Shown here: piece by piece, positions 1 through 8,094 of the stretch | How the letters are laid out: the number at the start of each line of letters is the position of its first letter | How positions within the stretch are numbered: position 1 is the first letter of the stretch | From: Hyphomicrobiales bacterium | GTDB lineage: Bacteria; Pseudomonadota; Alphaproteobacteria; Rhizobiales; Xanthobacteraceae | Direction: 5' to 3' | DNA: 64,000 bases | NCBI GenBank assembly: GCA_021730985.1 | Contig: JAKFYI010000003.1 | Coordinates: forward strand, 87,174-151,173 | Notes under the pieces: generated by a model | Told to the model about the DNA's origin: nothing | The model's input: only the letters and a program-made list of their open reading frames with translations | Database searches by the model: none | Position numbers and translations under genes: made by a program

Positions 1-1152
1 CGGACTGTTCAAGATTCTGTCGCTGGCCGCGATGCGGGCCGAGGCGTTCATCGCAAGCTCGGCGCGCGCGACTTCCATCTGTTCGGCGGTGCGGACCGAT
101 TGTTCATCGTCGAGCCATTGGCGGGAGAACGTATACACGAATGCACACCGGGCGTAGCGATCCCGGGAATAGCGCATCAAGCCTTCGGCCAGTGGGGTGT
201 CGTTCCGTAGCACCTCGCGCGCCAGCACGTAGCCGTCCTCGGCCGCCATTGCAGCGCCTTGGGTGAGATGCGGCGGAAACGTGTGCGCGGCATCGCCGCC
301 GATCACGACGCGTCCACGATGCCAGGGCCACGGCATTAGCAGCGGCTCCATCGGGCTATACACAATGTCCGAGTTGGCATCGAGCGATGCGCTGACCTCG
401 GCGACATAGCCGCCGTATTGCGAGAGGCGTTCCCGGAACAGATCGGGCAGATCCTTCTCGGCGAACCACGCGTCGGGCGCTTCGGGCCGGATATGAAAAA
501 CGTACATCAGGTCGTTGTTGAGCGGCATGCCGCCGGTCTTGCTGCCGATGCCCTGCAGGAATTCCATGCCGCGCACGTAGTCCGGCCGCGGCGCCTGGAC
601 GCGCCACGCGCCGTAGCCGGAGGGGCGCGGCACGAACGCGGTGCCCACCAGATGGGGCCTCGTGGTCGAGCGGATTCCGTCGAAGCCCGCCAGCAGATCG
701 AACGTGTCGCTTTCGCCGTTGGAGAACTGGACGCTCACCTTGTCCGGCTCGTCCTGGATTTTGGCGGCCGTCACGCCGAGGCGGACCTCGACGCCCGCCT
801 GTTCGGCCGCTCGCAGCAGGATGCGGTGCAGATCAAGCCGCGACAGCGCGCAGAAGGCTGGCAGCGTCTCGTCGCCCAACAGGAAGACGTGTTCGGCGAT
901 CAGCTTCCGGCTGGCGTCGAAAATATGCATGCGGTCGTAGGAGAATCCCGTCTGAAGGATTTCGTCGAGAAATCCGAGCGACTGATAGACGCGCAGTGCA
1001 TTGGCCGGTTGGCCGAGGCCCACGCCTGGAATGTCGAACGACGGCTGCCTTTCGATCAGCACGACGTCCACGCCGCGCTGCGCGAACGATGTCGCAGCCG
1101 TCAAGCCTCCCACGCCTCCGCCAACGATCAACACGCGCCGCACGCCACCCAT
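1..1152 (-). CDS. FAD-dependent monooxygenase (PHBH-fold), C-terminus off the window edge
   Basis: The gene reads leftwards off the window, so only the first 384 codons are present; families of this kind are usually about 380-420 residues, so little is missing. All three flavin-binding signatures of class A aromatic monooxygenases are visible: the dinucleotide-binding GGGVGG at residues 11-16, the DG-type motif GFDGIRST at about 156-163, and the GD motif GGDAAHTFPPHLTQGAAMA at about 285-303. Known members use NAD(P)H and FAD to hydroxylate aromatic or N-heterocyclic rings in the cytoplasm; the substrate cannot be read from sequence. It is divergent from the DUF1185/amidohydrolase pair with about 100 bp between starts, which suggests one shared control region for a small catabolic unit. 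The ATG at 1152 is chosen because it sits directly before the Rossmann beta-strand. Seen: motifs. Inferred: ring hydroxylation. Confidence 0.88.
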   Translation of the reverse strand, partial: MGGVRRVLIVGGGVGGLTAATSFAQRGVDVVLIERQPSFDIPGVGLGQPANALRVYQSLGFLDEILQTGFSYDRMHIFDASRKLIAEHVFLLGDETLPAFCALSRLDLHRILLRAAEQAGVEVRLGVTAAKIQDEPDKVSVQFSNGESDTFDLLAGFDGIRSTTRPHLVGTAFVPRPSGYGAWRVQAPRPDYVRGMEFLQGIGSKTGGMPLNNDLMYVFHIRPEAPDAWFAEKDLPDLFRERLSQYGGYVAEVSASLDANSDIVYSPMEPLLMPWPWHRGRVVIGGDAAHTFPPHLTQGAAMAAEDGYVLAREVLRNDTPLAEGLMRYSRDRYARCAFVYTFSRQWLDDEQSVRTAEQMEVARAELAMNASARIAASDRILNSP

Positions 1153-1256
1153 CGTCAGACCTTGTTGTTATTGCCGCAGAGATTCGTTCTAGTAGGCATT
1201 CAGCATACAATGTCTCGTCGCCGGGGCCAGAGCCGCCCGCTGTCAGGAGAGGCTGG

Positions 1257-1832
1257 ATGAAGCTGCGAACGCGCAAGTGGTTCAGTTTCGTGGAGCACCA
1301 GTTGGATCACGCAAACCAGCAGGGCGTGCCGTTGCGGAAGGTCGCCGTCGTGGCCGTTGTGGAAAATCCTTATGCTGGGAAGCAGGTCGAAGACCTTGGG
1401 CCGATGATCGCCGCGAGCGAGGAACTTGGGCGCGATATGGGCAAACTGCTGGCCGAAACGCTCGGACCTTACGAGATTCAGAGCTACGGCAAGGCCGGAA
1501 TTGCCGGGCTCGCGGGCGAGCAAGAGCACGCCAACGCGCTTCTCACCACCACATTCGCAAACCCGCTGCGCGACATGGTCGGCGGCGGCAAGGCCTGGAT
1601 TTCCTCGTTCACCAAGCGCGCGGCGCCCGGAGTGCCGATCGACGTGCCGCTGGCGTGCAAGGACGCGCTCTACGTCCGTTCGCACTATGACGGCATGACC
1701 GTGCTGTTGCCCGACGCGCCGTCGGCCGACGAAATCGCCGTCATCTTCTGCGTCGCCAACCGCGGCAGGATTGGCGCGCGCGTCGGCGGACTGAAGTTCG
1801 ACGAGATGAAGGGCCAGGACGGGCTGGTCTAG
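1257..1832 (+). CDS. Amino acid synthesis family protein (DUF1185/AA_synth)
   Basis: The 191-residue product has the length and sequence character of the DUF1185/AA_synth family (charged N-terminus with VAVVENPYAGK, then GKAGIAGLAGEQEHANALL and a glycine-rich RDMVGGGKAW stretch). The biochemical role of the family is not firmly known despite its name; members recur beside amidohydrolases and flavin monooxygenases in catabolic clusters. The ATG at 1257 is preceded by AGGAGAGG with good spacing, and an in-frame extension upstream lacks such a site. The next gene starts only 18 bp downstream, so the two are very likely cotranscribed. No signal peptide or membrane segment is visible, so a cytoplasmic protein is expected. 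The family call is from recognition; the function is unknown. Confidence 0.82.
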   Translation: MKLRTRKWFSFVEHQLDHANQQGVPLRKVAVVAVVENPYAGKQVEDLGPMIAASEELGRDMGKLLAETLGPYEIQSYGKAGIAGLAGEQEHANALLTTTFANPLRDMVGGGKAWISSFTKRAAPGVPIDVPLACKDALYVRSHYDGMTVLLPDAPSADEIAVIFCVANRGRIGARVGGLKFDEMKGQDGLV

Positions 1833-1850
1833 GCGCAAGGCGGTAGGGTG

Positions 1851-3047
1851 ATGAAGACGGCTATCGTCAATCTGGGTTCGATCCTGACCGGCGACTGGCG
1901 CGACCCGGTAGCGCCGGGCGACTCGATCGTCATGGACGGCGGCAAGATCGTTACGGTCGGCACGGCCTCCGCCGCTCAGGTGGAATCATGTGACGTCGTC
2001 ATCGACGCCGCGGGCACCATCGCGATCCCCGGGCTGATCGATTCCCACGTCCACATCACGTTTGGCGACTACACGCCGCGCCAGCGGACGGTGGGCTTTC
2101 TCGAAAGCTACGTGCATGGCGGCACAACCACCTCCATCACCGCTTCGGAGGTGCACGTTCCCGGCCGGCCCAAGGATCCCGAGGGGGTGAAGGCGCTGGC
2201 CGTCGCTGCAATGAAATGCTTCGAGCACTACCGCCCGGGCGGGATGCGGGTCTGCGCGGGCTCCGTGATCCTGGAACCCGGATTGGTCGAGAGCGATTTC
2301 GCCGAGCTTGCCAGCAAGGGCGTTTGGCTTGCGAAGGCGGGCTTCGGCGCGTTCGAAACGCCGTTTGAATACGCGCCGATGATCGGCTGGGCGAAGAAGC
2401 ACGGCATGATCACCACCGTGCACACCGGTGGCTCCTCGATCCCCGGCTCATCGGGAATCTGGGCGGACCACCTGATCGCGATGCAGCCGCACGTTTCGTT
2501 TCACGTCAACGGCGGCCCGATCGCCATGCCGGACCGGGACTTTCCGCGTCTGGTGAACGAAACCAGCATCGCGCTGCAGCTTTGCACTGCGGGCAACCTG
2601 CGGACCTGTCTGTGGACGGCGGAGTTGTTGCGGGACGCCGGGCAGTTCGAGCGGCTGCTGATCGCGACGGATACGCCGACCGGAAGCGGCATCATGCCGC
2701 TCGGCATGCTCTACACGATCAGCCATATCGCGAGCCTCGCCAAGATTCCGGTCGAATGGGCGATCTCCGCGGCGACCGGAAACAACGCCGATGTCTACCG
2801 GCTCAACAGCGGCTATCTCCGTCCGGGCTGCGACGCCGATGTCGTATTGATCGACGCCTGCGCCGGCGGCTCGCAGGACAACGCCCTCGATGCGCTGCGC
2901 AACGGCGATATCGCAGCCGTGCCCGCCGTGATTTCGGACGGCGTGCCGCGCTTTGTCGGGCGCAGCCGCAACACGCCGGGATCGATCAGGGATGTCCGGG
3001 TCGCAAGCTGCAAGCTGCCGCGCGACTTTTCCGGCAGCGCACACTAG
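1851..3047 (+). CDS. Enamidase-like metal-dependent amidohydrolase
   Basis: A full-length (398 aa) amidohydrolase-superfamily protein. The N-terminal beta-sandwich strand leads into the metal motif HVHITFGDYTPRQ near residue 65; further likely ligands are the histidines in TVHTGGSSIPG and VSFHVNGG and the aspartate in IATDTPTGSG. The stretch around HGGTTTSITASEVHVPGRP closely resembles enamidase of nicotinate-fermenting clostridia, which opens the ring of 6-oxo-1,4,5,6-tetrahydronicotinate. That makes cyclic-amide hydrolysis plausible, but the true substrate here is unknown. It follows the DUF1185 gene by 18 bp. A GTG three bases upstream (1848) is possible, but the ATG at 1851 is the natural start. 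It ends 15 bp from a convergent crotonase gene. Confidence 0.85.
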   Translation: MKTAIVNLGSILTGDWRDPVAPGDSIVMDGGKIVTVGTASAAQVESCDVVIDAAGTIAIPGLIDSHVHITFGDYTPRQRTVGFLESYVHGGTTTSITASEVHVPGRPKDPEGVKALAVAAMKCFEHYRPGGMRVCAGSVILEPGLVESDFAELASKGVWLAKAGFGAFETPFEYAPMIGWAKKHGMITTVHTGGSSIPGSSGIWADHLIAMQPHVSFHVNGGPIAMPDRDFPRLVNETSIALQLCTAGNLRTCLWTAELLRDAGQFERLLIATDTPTGSGIMPLGMLYTISHIASLAKIPVEWAISAATGNNADVYRLNSGYLRPGCDADVVLIDACAGGSQDNALDALRNGDIAAVPAVISDGVPRFVGRSRNTPGSIRDVRVASCKLPRDFSGSAH

Positions 3048-3062
3048 CGCGCGTTTCAGAGA

Positions 3063-3752
3063 TCAGTGCTTCGGCGCCGCGAACTTGGTCTGCTCGACCA
3101 GCGCGAATGCCGCACGGGCCTGTGCGGGCACCGTCCCGAGCGCCTGGAAGTGTCGCTTGCACGCGGACAGAACGGCCGGGTCCCGTGCCGCAAGCTCGGC
3201 GACCAGGCCGTCCACGGTGGCATTCAGCGATGCCGCCGGAACCAGCCGCGACACCAGACCCATCTGGAGCGCTGCCGCGGCATCGATCTCACGGCCGGTC
3301 AGCACCGCGTCGAGCGCGTGCTTCGGGGCCAGATGTTCGCCGATCACCGACATGATGAACATCGGCGGGATGCCGTGCGCCACCTCGTCCAGCGCGAATG
3401 TCGCATCGTCGCTCGCAATCGCGAGATCGGATCGCATGACCAGTCCGACACCCAAGCCGCGGGCGCGGCCGCGCACCGCCGAAACGAGCACTCCCGGCAA
3501 TTCCGCCACTGCGGCGTTCAGGTCGCTGACCACGCTGAAGGCATCGTAGGGCGTGCCGGATTTCGGCTCGTGGCGGTCACGGCCAAGGCAGAAGTCGGCG
3601 CCTTCTCCCGTCAGCGTGACCACGGCAGCGCCGGACAGTTCACGAAAGGTGTCGCGAAGCTTCCGCACCAGGTCCGCTGTCAGGGCGTTGCCTTCGGCGG
3701 AGCGGCGGATGGTGACGCGCGCCACCGGACCTTTCACGTCGCACGTTATCAT
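3063..3752 (-). CDS. Enoyl-CoA hydratase/isomerase family protein (crotonase fold)
   Basis: At 229 residues this is slightly shorter than typical crotonases (about 255-265). The two oxyanion-hole regions are recognisable: GEGADFCLGRD near residues 49-59 and AVRGRARGLGVGLVMRSDLAIAS near 92-112. The usual catalytic glutamates are not obvious in the segment after the second region (DEVAHGIPPMFIMS), so the reaction could be hydration, isomerisation or thioester hydrolysis of an acyl-CoA. Cytoplasmic. It is transcribed away from the sugar cluster, sharing an 88-bp divergent gap with the SDR gene at 3841, and converges with the enamidase-like gene. The start at 3752 gives the expected first beta-strand (MITCDVKGPVARVTI). 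Confidence 0.82.
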   Translation of the reverse strand: MITCDVKGPVARVTIRRSAEGNALTADLVRKLRDTFRELSGAAVVTLTGEGADFCLGRDRHEPKSGTPYDAFSVVSDLNAAVAELPGVLVSAVRGRARGLGVGLVMRSDLAIASDDATFALDEVAHGIPPMFIMSVIGEHLAPKHALDAVLTGREIDAAAALQMGLVSRLVPAASLNATVDGLVAELAARDPAVLSACKRHFQALGTVPAQARAAFALVEQTKFAAPKH

Positions 3753-3840
3753 GATGGACTTTCGTGTTGGCCTGAGCCCATGATTCTGTCCTGCCGTTGA
3801 ACGCGAAGCAACCGTCGCGTCGTTTATCTCCTGGGATCAC

Positions 3841-4680
3841 ATGACCAGACTGGCCGTCACCGGCGCCTCGGGATTTCTCGGATGTCACGTTCTCGCGGCG
3901 CTGTCGCAGACGGATGCCGAAATCGTGGCCCATGCGCGCACGTTGCGGCCGGAGCAGGCGGCCTCGCCGGGCTTGCGCTGGACGGCCTTTGATATCGCGG
4001 CATCCGATGACGCGTTCGAGCGGCTGGGTCGGCCGGACACCGTCATTCATCTCGCCTGGGCTGGGCTGCCGAATTATCTGTCGCCGGCACACCTCGAGAT
4101 TGAACTCCCGGCCCAGGTGAGTTTCCTGCGCGGTCTGGCCGCGTCAGGGCTGAAGCGGCTGGTGGTGGCCGGCACTTGCTTTGAATATGGCATGCAGTCG
4201 GGATGCCTGAGCGAAGGCACGGCGGCGGCGCCTGCGAATCCTTACGGCGCGGCCAAGGACAGGTTGCGCCGCGAGTTGGAGCAGTTGAGAGATGCGACGC
4301 CGTTCGATCTGCGCTGGCTGCGGCTGTTCTATCTCTACGGCAGCAGGCAGGGACCGGCGTCGCTCTATTCGCAGTTCACCGCCGCTGCCGCGCGCGGCGA
4401 CAAGCGGTTCGATATGTCGCCGGGCAACCAGGTGCGTGACTTCATGCCGGTGGAGGAGGCGGCGTCGGCGATTGCCGCCGTGGCGATGGTGCCCCAGGCG
4501 CCGGCCATTCTCAACGTTTGCTCCGGGACACCGGTCACAGTCCTCAGCCTGGTCGAGCGTTGGCGCGCGGACCGGGCGGCCGATATCGAGCTCAATCCCG
4601 GGGTCTTCCCGTATCCGGCCTACGAGCCCTTCGCGTTCTGGGGCGACAACGGCCGGCTGCGCAGCCTGCTCGGCCGGTGA
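3841..4680 (+). CDS. NAD-dependent epimerase/dehydratase (extended SDR), nucleotide-sugar type
   Basis: A 279-residue extended short-chain dehydrogenase. It has the Rossmann motif TGASGFLG at residues 7-14, an acidic DIAA segment around 50, the central HLAWAGLPNYL region and the catalytic YGAAK (Tyr-x-x-x-Lys) near residue 135. Members of this subfamily act on nucleotide sugars as 4-ketoreductases or epimerases. With the CDP-glucose pathway genes at 13-16.8 kb, it could supply the final reduction of a CDP-4-keto-6-deoxysugar (inference). The start ATG lies at the end of a short TCCTGGGATCAC leader. A 166-bp gap separates it from the next same-strand gene, so a shared transcript is possible but not certain. 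Confidence 0.86.
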   Translation: MTRLAVTGASGFLGCHVLAALSQTDAEIVAHARTLRPEQAASPGLRWTAFDIAASDDAFERLGRPDTVIHLAWAGLPNYLSPAHLEIELPAQVSFLRGLAASGLKRLVVAGTCFEYGMQSGCLSEGTAAAPANPYGAAKDRLRRELEQLRDATPFDLRWLRLFYLYGSRQGPASLYSQFTAAAARGDKRFDMSPGNQVRDFMPVEEAASAIAAVAMVPQAPAILNVCSGTPVTVLSLVERWRADRAADIELNPGVFPYPAYEPFAFWGDNGRLRSLLGR

Positions 4681-4846
4681 ATGCCGCTTGAGCCATCGGC
4701 CCGGCGAATCATTTTGCATCGGCCGCGCGGCGGCTTGGCTTGCGGCCGTCCAAAGACGTTCGTTTCCAGATGGTTACCGGGCTTCGCAAATCTTTACCCG
4801 ATCTTAGAGGTTATCTGGGGAATGTTGGTTAACGGCGGAGCCTTTT

Positions 4847-6520
4847 GTGAAAAAAGTACTCTTCATCATCCCCCCCTATTTCAACGCCGACGACTATCTC
4901 AACAAAAGTCGTGCCGCGGTGCTGCCGGCATTCACCGTGCCCTACGGCATCCTTTCGCTGCAGAGCTATCTCAACGCCAACTGCAAGTCGCCGGTCGATC
5001 TGCAACTGCTCGACCTCAACGTCACGCTGCAGAGGCTGGTCGATGAATGCTTCGCCGGCGACTACATGGAATTCTTCCGGCGCGAGATCATCGAACGGCT
5101 GCGCGAGTTCAGCCCGCATTTCGCCGGCGTATCGGCGCTGTTCAATTCGTCGAACCGCTACATCCAGGACATCGTCAAAGTTTGCAAGGATCACGACCCG
5201 GAGGTCATCACGCTGGCCGGCGGTGGACTGCCGTCCGCGGCCTACAAGCTGATGCTGGAGGCGTGCCCGGAGCTCGACGCGATCTGCAAGGGCGAGGGCG
5301 AACTGCCGCTGCGCGAACTGCTCGATGCCGACGATCCGATGCAGGTGATCCGGGCGCACAAGTCTTGGATCGGCCGCGAAGGTCTGGCGGCGAAGAAGGT
5401 GCCGGAACACACGTTCATCGACGACCTCGATGACATCCCGCCGTTCGGCTACGAAGGGATCAATCTGGATTTCTACAACAACCGCAGCATCGACAAGCAG
5501 TACGCCGGAAAGCCGAAGCGCGAAATGGCGATCCACACCTCGCGCGGCTGCCCGTTCCTGTGCGTGTTCTGCTCCAATCCTTCGTTGCACGGCCGCAAGG
5601 TGCGCACGATGTCGATCGAGCGCGTGATCGCCGACGTGCGGCGTATGAAGGAGCAGTTCGGCATGACTGTCCTGCTGCTGGAGGACGATCATTTCTTCAA
5701 CGACAAAGAGCGCGCCAAGCAGATCCTGCGGGAATTGGCGGCGCTGGGCATTCGCGTCGAGTTTCCGAACGGCGTCGCCGTCTATGCGATCGACGATGAG
5801 GTGGCCGAGCTGTTCTCCAGGGCCGGGGTGTCGGCGGTGGCGTTGGCGGTCGAATCGGGCTCCGATCACGTCCTCAACAACATCATTCGAAAACCGCTGA
5901 AGAAGCGGCTGATCCGCCCCGCCGTCGAGGCGCTGCGCAAGTTCAACGTCCGCTCCCACGTCTTCATCGTGATCGGGCTGCCCGGCGAGCAGGACGAGCA
6001 CCGCGACGAAACAATGCAGATGCTGTTGGACTCAGGGTTCGACTGGGTTCACGTCTATCTGGCGATGCCGATCTTCGGCAGCCGCCTCTACGACATCTGC
6101 GTCGAGAACGGCTACATCGAGAACACCAATTCGCAGGATTTCGTGGCCACCAAGTCGGTGATCCGCGCGCCGGGGATCGATCCGGTCAAGCTCGAGGCAT
6201 TTGCCTATGAGATGCAGATCCGCGTCAACTTCGTCGATAATCACAACATGAAGATCGGCCGTTACGACGTGCCGATGGACTACCTGAAGAACGTCGTGAC
6301 CAAATATCCCGATCACGCCTTCGGCCATTACTTCCTCTCGAAGTGCTATCGCCACACCGGCGACGTGACTCTGGCGGACGAGCACCTGGATCGTTTCCTC
6401 GACATTTGCGCGCGCGATACCTGGTGGAACGCGATGGCCGAGAAATACGGCGTGCACTTTGCCGCGACCCGCGCACCTTCCGCGGCGATTGGGCATTCAC
6501 TCGAAGCAGCCTTGAATTGA
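4847..6520 (+). CDS. Radical SAM protein with N-terminal B12-binding-like domain
   Basis: A 557-residue three-part protein. Residues 1-150 form a Rossmann-like region of the B12-binding type (VLFIIPPYFNADDY at the start, ITLAGGGLPSAAY near 121). Residues 225-430 are a radical SAM barrel with the cluster motif C235-PFL-C-VF-C242. The C-terminal 100 residues are helical and TPR-like (YPDHAFGHYFLSKCYRHTGD). The canonical cobalamin ligand motif D-x-H-x-x-G is not seen, so cofactor use is open. Such proteins in polysaccharide clusters may methylate, epimerise or rearrange a sugar or lipid; no reaction can be assigned. The start is a GTG at 4847, preceded by GGAG at 4837-4840. It ends 15 bp from a convergent methyltransferase operon. 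Confidence 0.88.
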   Translation: MKKVLFIIPPYFNADDYLNKSRAAVLPAFTVPYGILSLQSYLNANCKSPVDLQLLDLNVTLQRLVDECFAGDYMEFFRREIIERLREFSPHFAGVSALFNSSNRYIQDIVKVCKDHDPEVITLAGGGLPSAAYKLMLEACPELDAICKGEGELPLRELLDADDPMQVIRAHKSWIGREGLAAKKVPEHTFIDDLDDIPPFGYEGINLDFYNNRSIDKQYAGKPKREMAIHTSRGCPFLCVFCSNPSLHGRKVRTMSIERVIADVRRMKEQFGMTVLLLEDDHFFNDKERAKQILRELAALGIRVEFPNGVAVYAIDDEVAELFSRAGVSAVALAVESGSDHVLNNIIRKPLKKRLIRPAVEALRKFNVRSHVFIVIGLPGEQDEHRDETMQMLLDSGFDWVHVYLAMPIFGSRLYDICVENGYIENTNSQDFVATKSVIRAPGIDPVKLEAFAYEMQIRVNFVDNHNMKIGRYDVPMDYLKNVVTKYPDHAFGHYFLSKCYRHTGDVTLADEHLDRFLDICARDTWWNAMAEKYGVHFAATRAPSAAIGHSLEAALN

Positions 6521-6535
6521 AAACGAGGCCTCGCG

Positions 6536-7354
6536 CTAGATGCGCTTGAGAAAGCCGTCCGGCGACGCCGTGATCGAGATCTTGTGCTCGATGGTGCGGT
6601 CGTATTCCAGTTGAAGGGCCGAGCCGTCGTGCGCCTTGCGGCCTTCGCCGCTCAGCCGCTTCAGATACTCCCACACGGCGGTCTTCGGGTTGTTGCCTTT
6701 GCCCCAGGGCCGGTCGGCGCACATTTCCGGCGGCAGGTCTTCGACGCCGGTGTCCCAGACCACGCAATACGATCCCTTGCTGACGTAAGGCGCGTAAAGC
6801 TCCAACTCCTCCAGCACATGATCGTGGGTGTGGTTGGAATCCAGGAACACCATGGTGCGGTCGTAGCCCTTGGCGTGGGCCGCGACCTGGCTTGCGATCT
6901 CGGGCGCAACCGATGAGCCTTGGATGGCGTGGATCTTGTGCCGCATCGGATGGGCGTCGATCGCCGCGCGGTTGTGGGCGCGGATGTCGATATCGACGCC
7001 CACGACTTTGCGCCGGCTGGCCTTGGGATCGAGCGTCGTACCCGCTTCGATGGCATCGCAATAGTCCATGAGTGCGAGGATCGAGGCACTCATCACCAGC
7101 GAGCCGCCGTGCGCGATACCGGTCTCGATAATGAGGTCCGGGCGGCAAGCCCAGACCAGTTCCTGCACGGCATACAGGTCCTGCGGCACCTGGATGACGG
7201 GCCGTCCCAACCAGGTGAAGTTCTGCGCGTAGTTGTGGCCGATGCAGGCGTGGACCCAGGCCTGCGACAAATCCCGGAACCCGGGGTCCTTGCCGATGCC
7301 CTCGACGTTGCGGCGGACATACTCGGCGAATTGCTGCTCGGGTGTGGTGCTCAT
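6536..7354 (-). CDS. CmcI / rhamnosyl O-methyltransferase family protein
   Basis: A 272-residue SAM-dependent enzyme of the CmcI family (cephalosporin hydroxylase and rhamnosyl O-methyltransferases). Visible marks are LIIETGIAHGGSLVMSASI (SAM motif I region, about residues 73-91), VVGVDIDIRAHNR near 118, a metal/acidic segment VFLDSNHTHDHVLEELELY near 165-183 and a final WEYL block. In surface-polysaccharide clusters this family usually O-methylates a sugar, so that role is preferred over antibiotic tailoring. It is the last gene of a three-gene operon: its ATG (7354) overlaps the stop of the upstream FkbM gene by four bases (ATGA), implying translational coupling. Confidence 0.86.
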   Translation of the reverse strand: MSTTPEQQFAEYVRRNVEGIGKDPGFRDLSQAWVHACIGHNYAQNFTWLGRPVIQVPQDLYAVQELVWACRPDLIIETGIAHGGSLVMSASILALMDYCDAIEAGTTLDPKASRRKVVGVDIDIRAHNRAAIDAHPMRHKIHAIQGSSVAPEIASQVAAHAKGYDRTMVFLDSNHTHDHVLEELELYAPYVSKGSYCVVWDTGVEDLPPEMCADRPWGKGNNPKTAVWEYLKRLSGEGRKAHDGSALQLEYDRTIEHKISITASPDGFLKRI

Positions 7355-8094
7355 TGCGTCTGCGCGGTCCCGGCGTTTGTGCAGTGGATGTCCCACCATC
7401 GTGTGCGCGGCGCGAGGCGATGGCCTTGAAGATCCCGCACCGAAGTCGAATAGAGCGCGACCATGTCCGGATGGGACAGCCATTCCCCCGGCAGTTCGCC
7501 GCCGAACGGGCCTGACGATCCCGCCGGGAATGCACGTCCGGTCGTGGCATCGGTCATCTGGGGAACGGTGGACTGGTCGAGCAGCTTGAAGGCGTCGTAG
7601 CCGCATGACGCCAGCGTCGTCATGTACTCGAAGCCGAAGCGGCAGTCCTCGACGCTGACGTAGAGCGGCAGCACGTCGCTGCCGCGCAACTGTCCGAGCA
7701 CGATGTGATCGACACCTTCGACATCGATCTTCAGGTAGTGGGGCACGCCGAATTCGCCGAACAGGCCGTCGAGCGTGACGCAGCGCACGCTGATTTCCTT
7801 GCAGCGGCTGGCATCGCGCCCGGCCCAGCCGATGTCGATGCTGCTCCAGTGATCGTTGTCGAGGTTGACGAAGAAGGTCGTCTCGCCGGCGATCTCCCAG
7901 ATCGCTGCATTGAGGACGGTGAGGCGGCCCTGTTCGATTTCGGCGGCAAACCGCCGTCTCGCGCTCTCGCACAGCGCCGGATTGGCATCGAGCGCAACCA
8001 CATTGTAGCCGCGGCACAAATAGAAGCCCGTGTCGTCGCCGTTGTTCATGCCGAGATCGAAAATCAGCCGGCTGTCTTTGGCGAAGCGGGTCAT
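7351..8094 (-). CDS. FkbM family methyltransferase
   Basis: The 247-residue product begins directly with the SAM-binding strand (LIFDLGMNNGDDTGFYL, residues 10-26), followed by VVALDANPALCE and the FkbM-typical LKIDVEGVDHIVL near residue 140. Family members O-methylate sugars or polyketides using S-adenosylmethionine. It is the middle gene of the reverse operon 9323-6536, overlapping the genes on both sides by four bases (ATGA at 8091-8094 and 7351-7354). Together with its neighbours it suggests methylated sugar residues in the surface polysaccharide encoded around it (inference). Confidence 0.87.
   Translation of the reverse strand: MTRFAKDSRLIFDLGMNNGDDTGFYLCRGYNVVALDANPALCESARRRFAAEIEQGRLTVLNAAIWEIAGETTFFVNLDNDHWSSIDIGWAGRDASRCKEISVRCVTLDGLFGEFGVPHYLKIDVEGVDHIVLGQLRGSDVLPLYVSVEDCRFGFEYMTTLASCGYDAFKLLDQSTVPQMTDATTGRAFPAGSSGPFGGELPGEWLSHPDMVALYSTSVRDLQGHRLAPRTRWWDIHCTNAGTAQTQ

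Noticed and set aside
4681..4846. Small gene candidate between the SDR and radical-SAM genes
   Set aside because: The open frames there continue into the radical-SAM gene out of frame and show no family features; only the ribosome-binding site of the next gene is clear.
6536..7354. CmcI-like gene as evidence of a beta-lactam pathway
   Set aside because: No cephalosporin or other beta-lactam genes are present; the family also includes sugar O-methyltransferases, and all neighbours are glycan genes.
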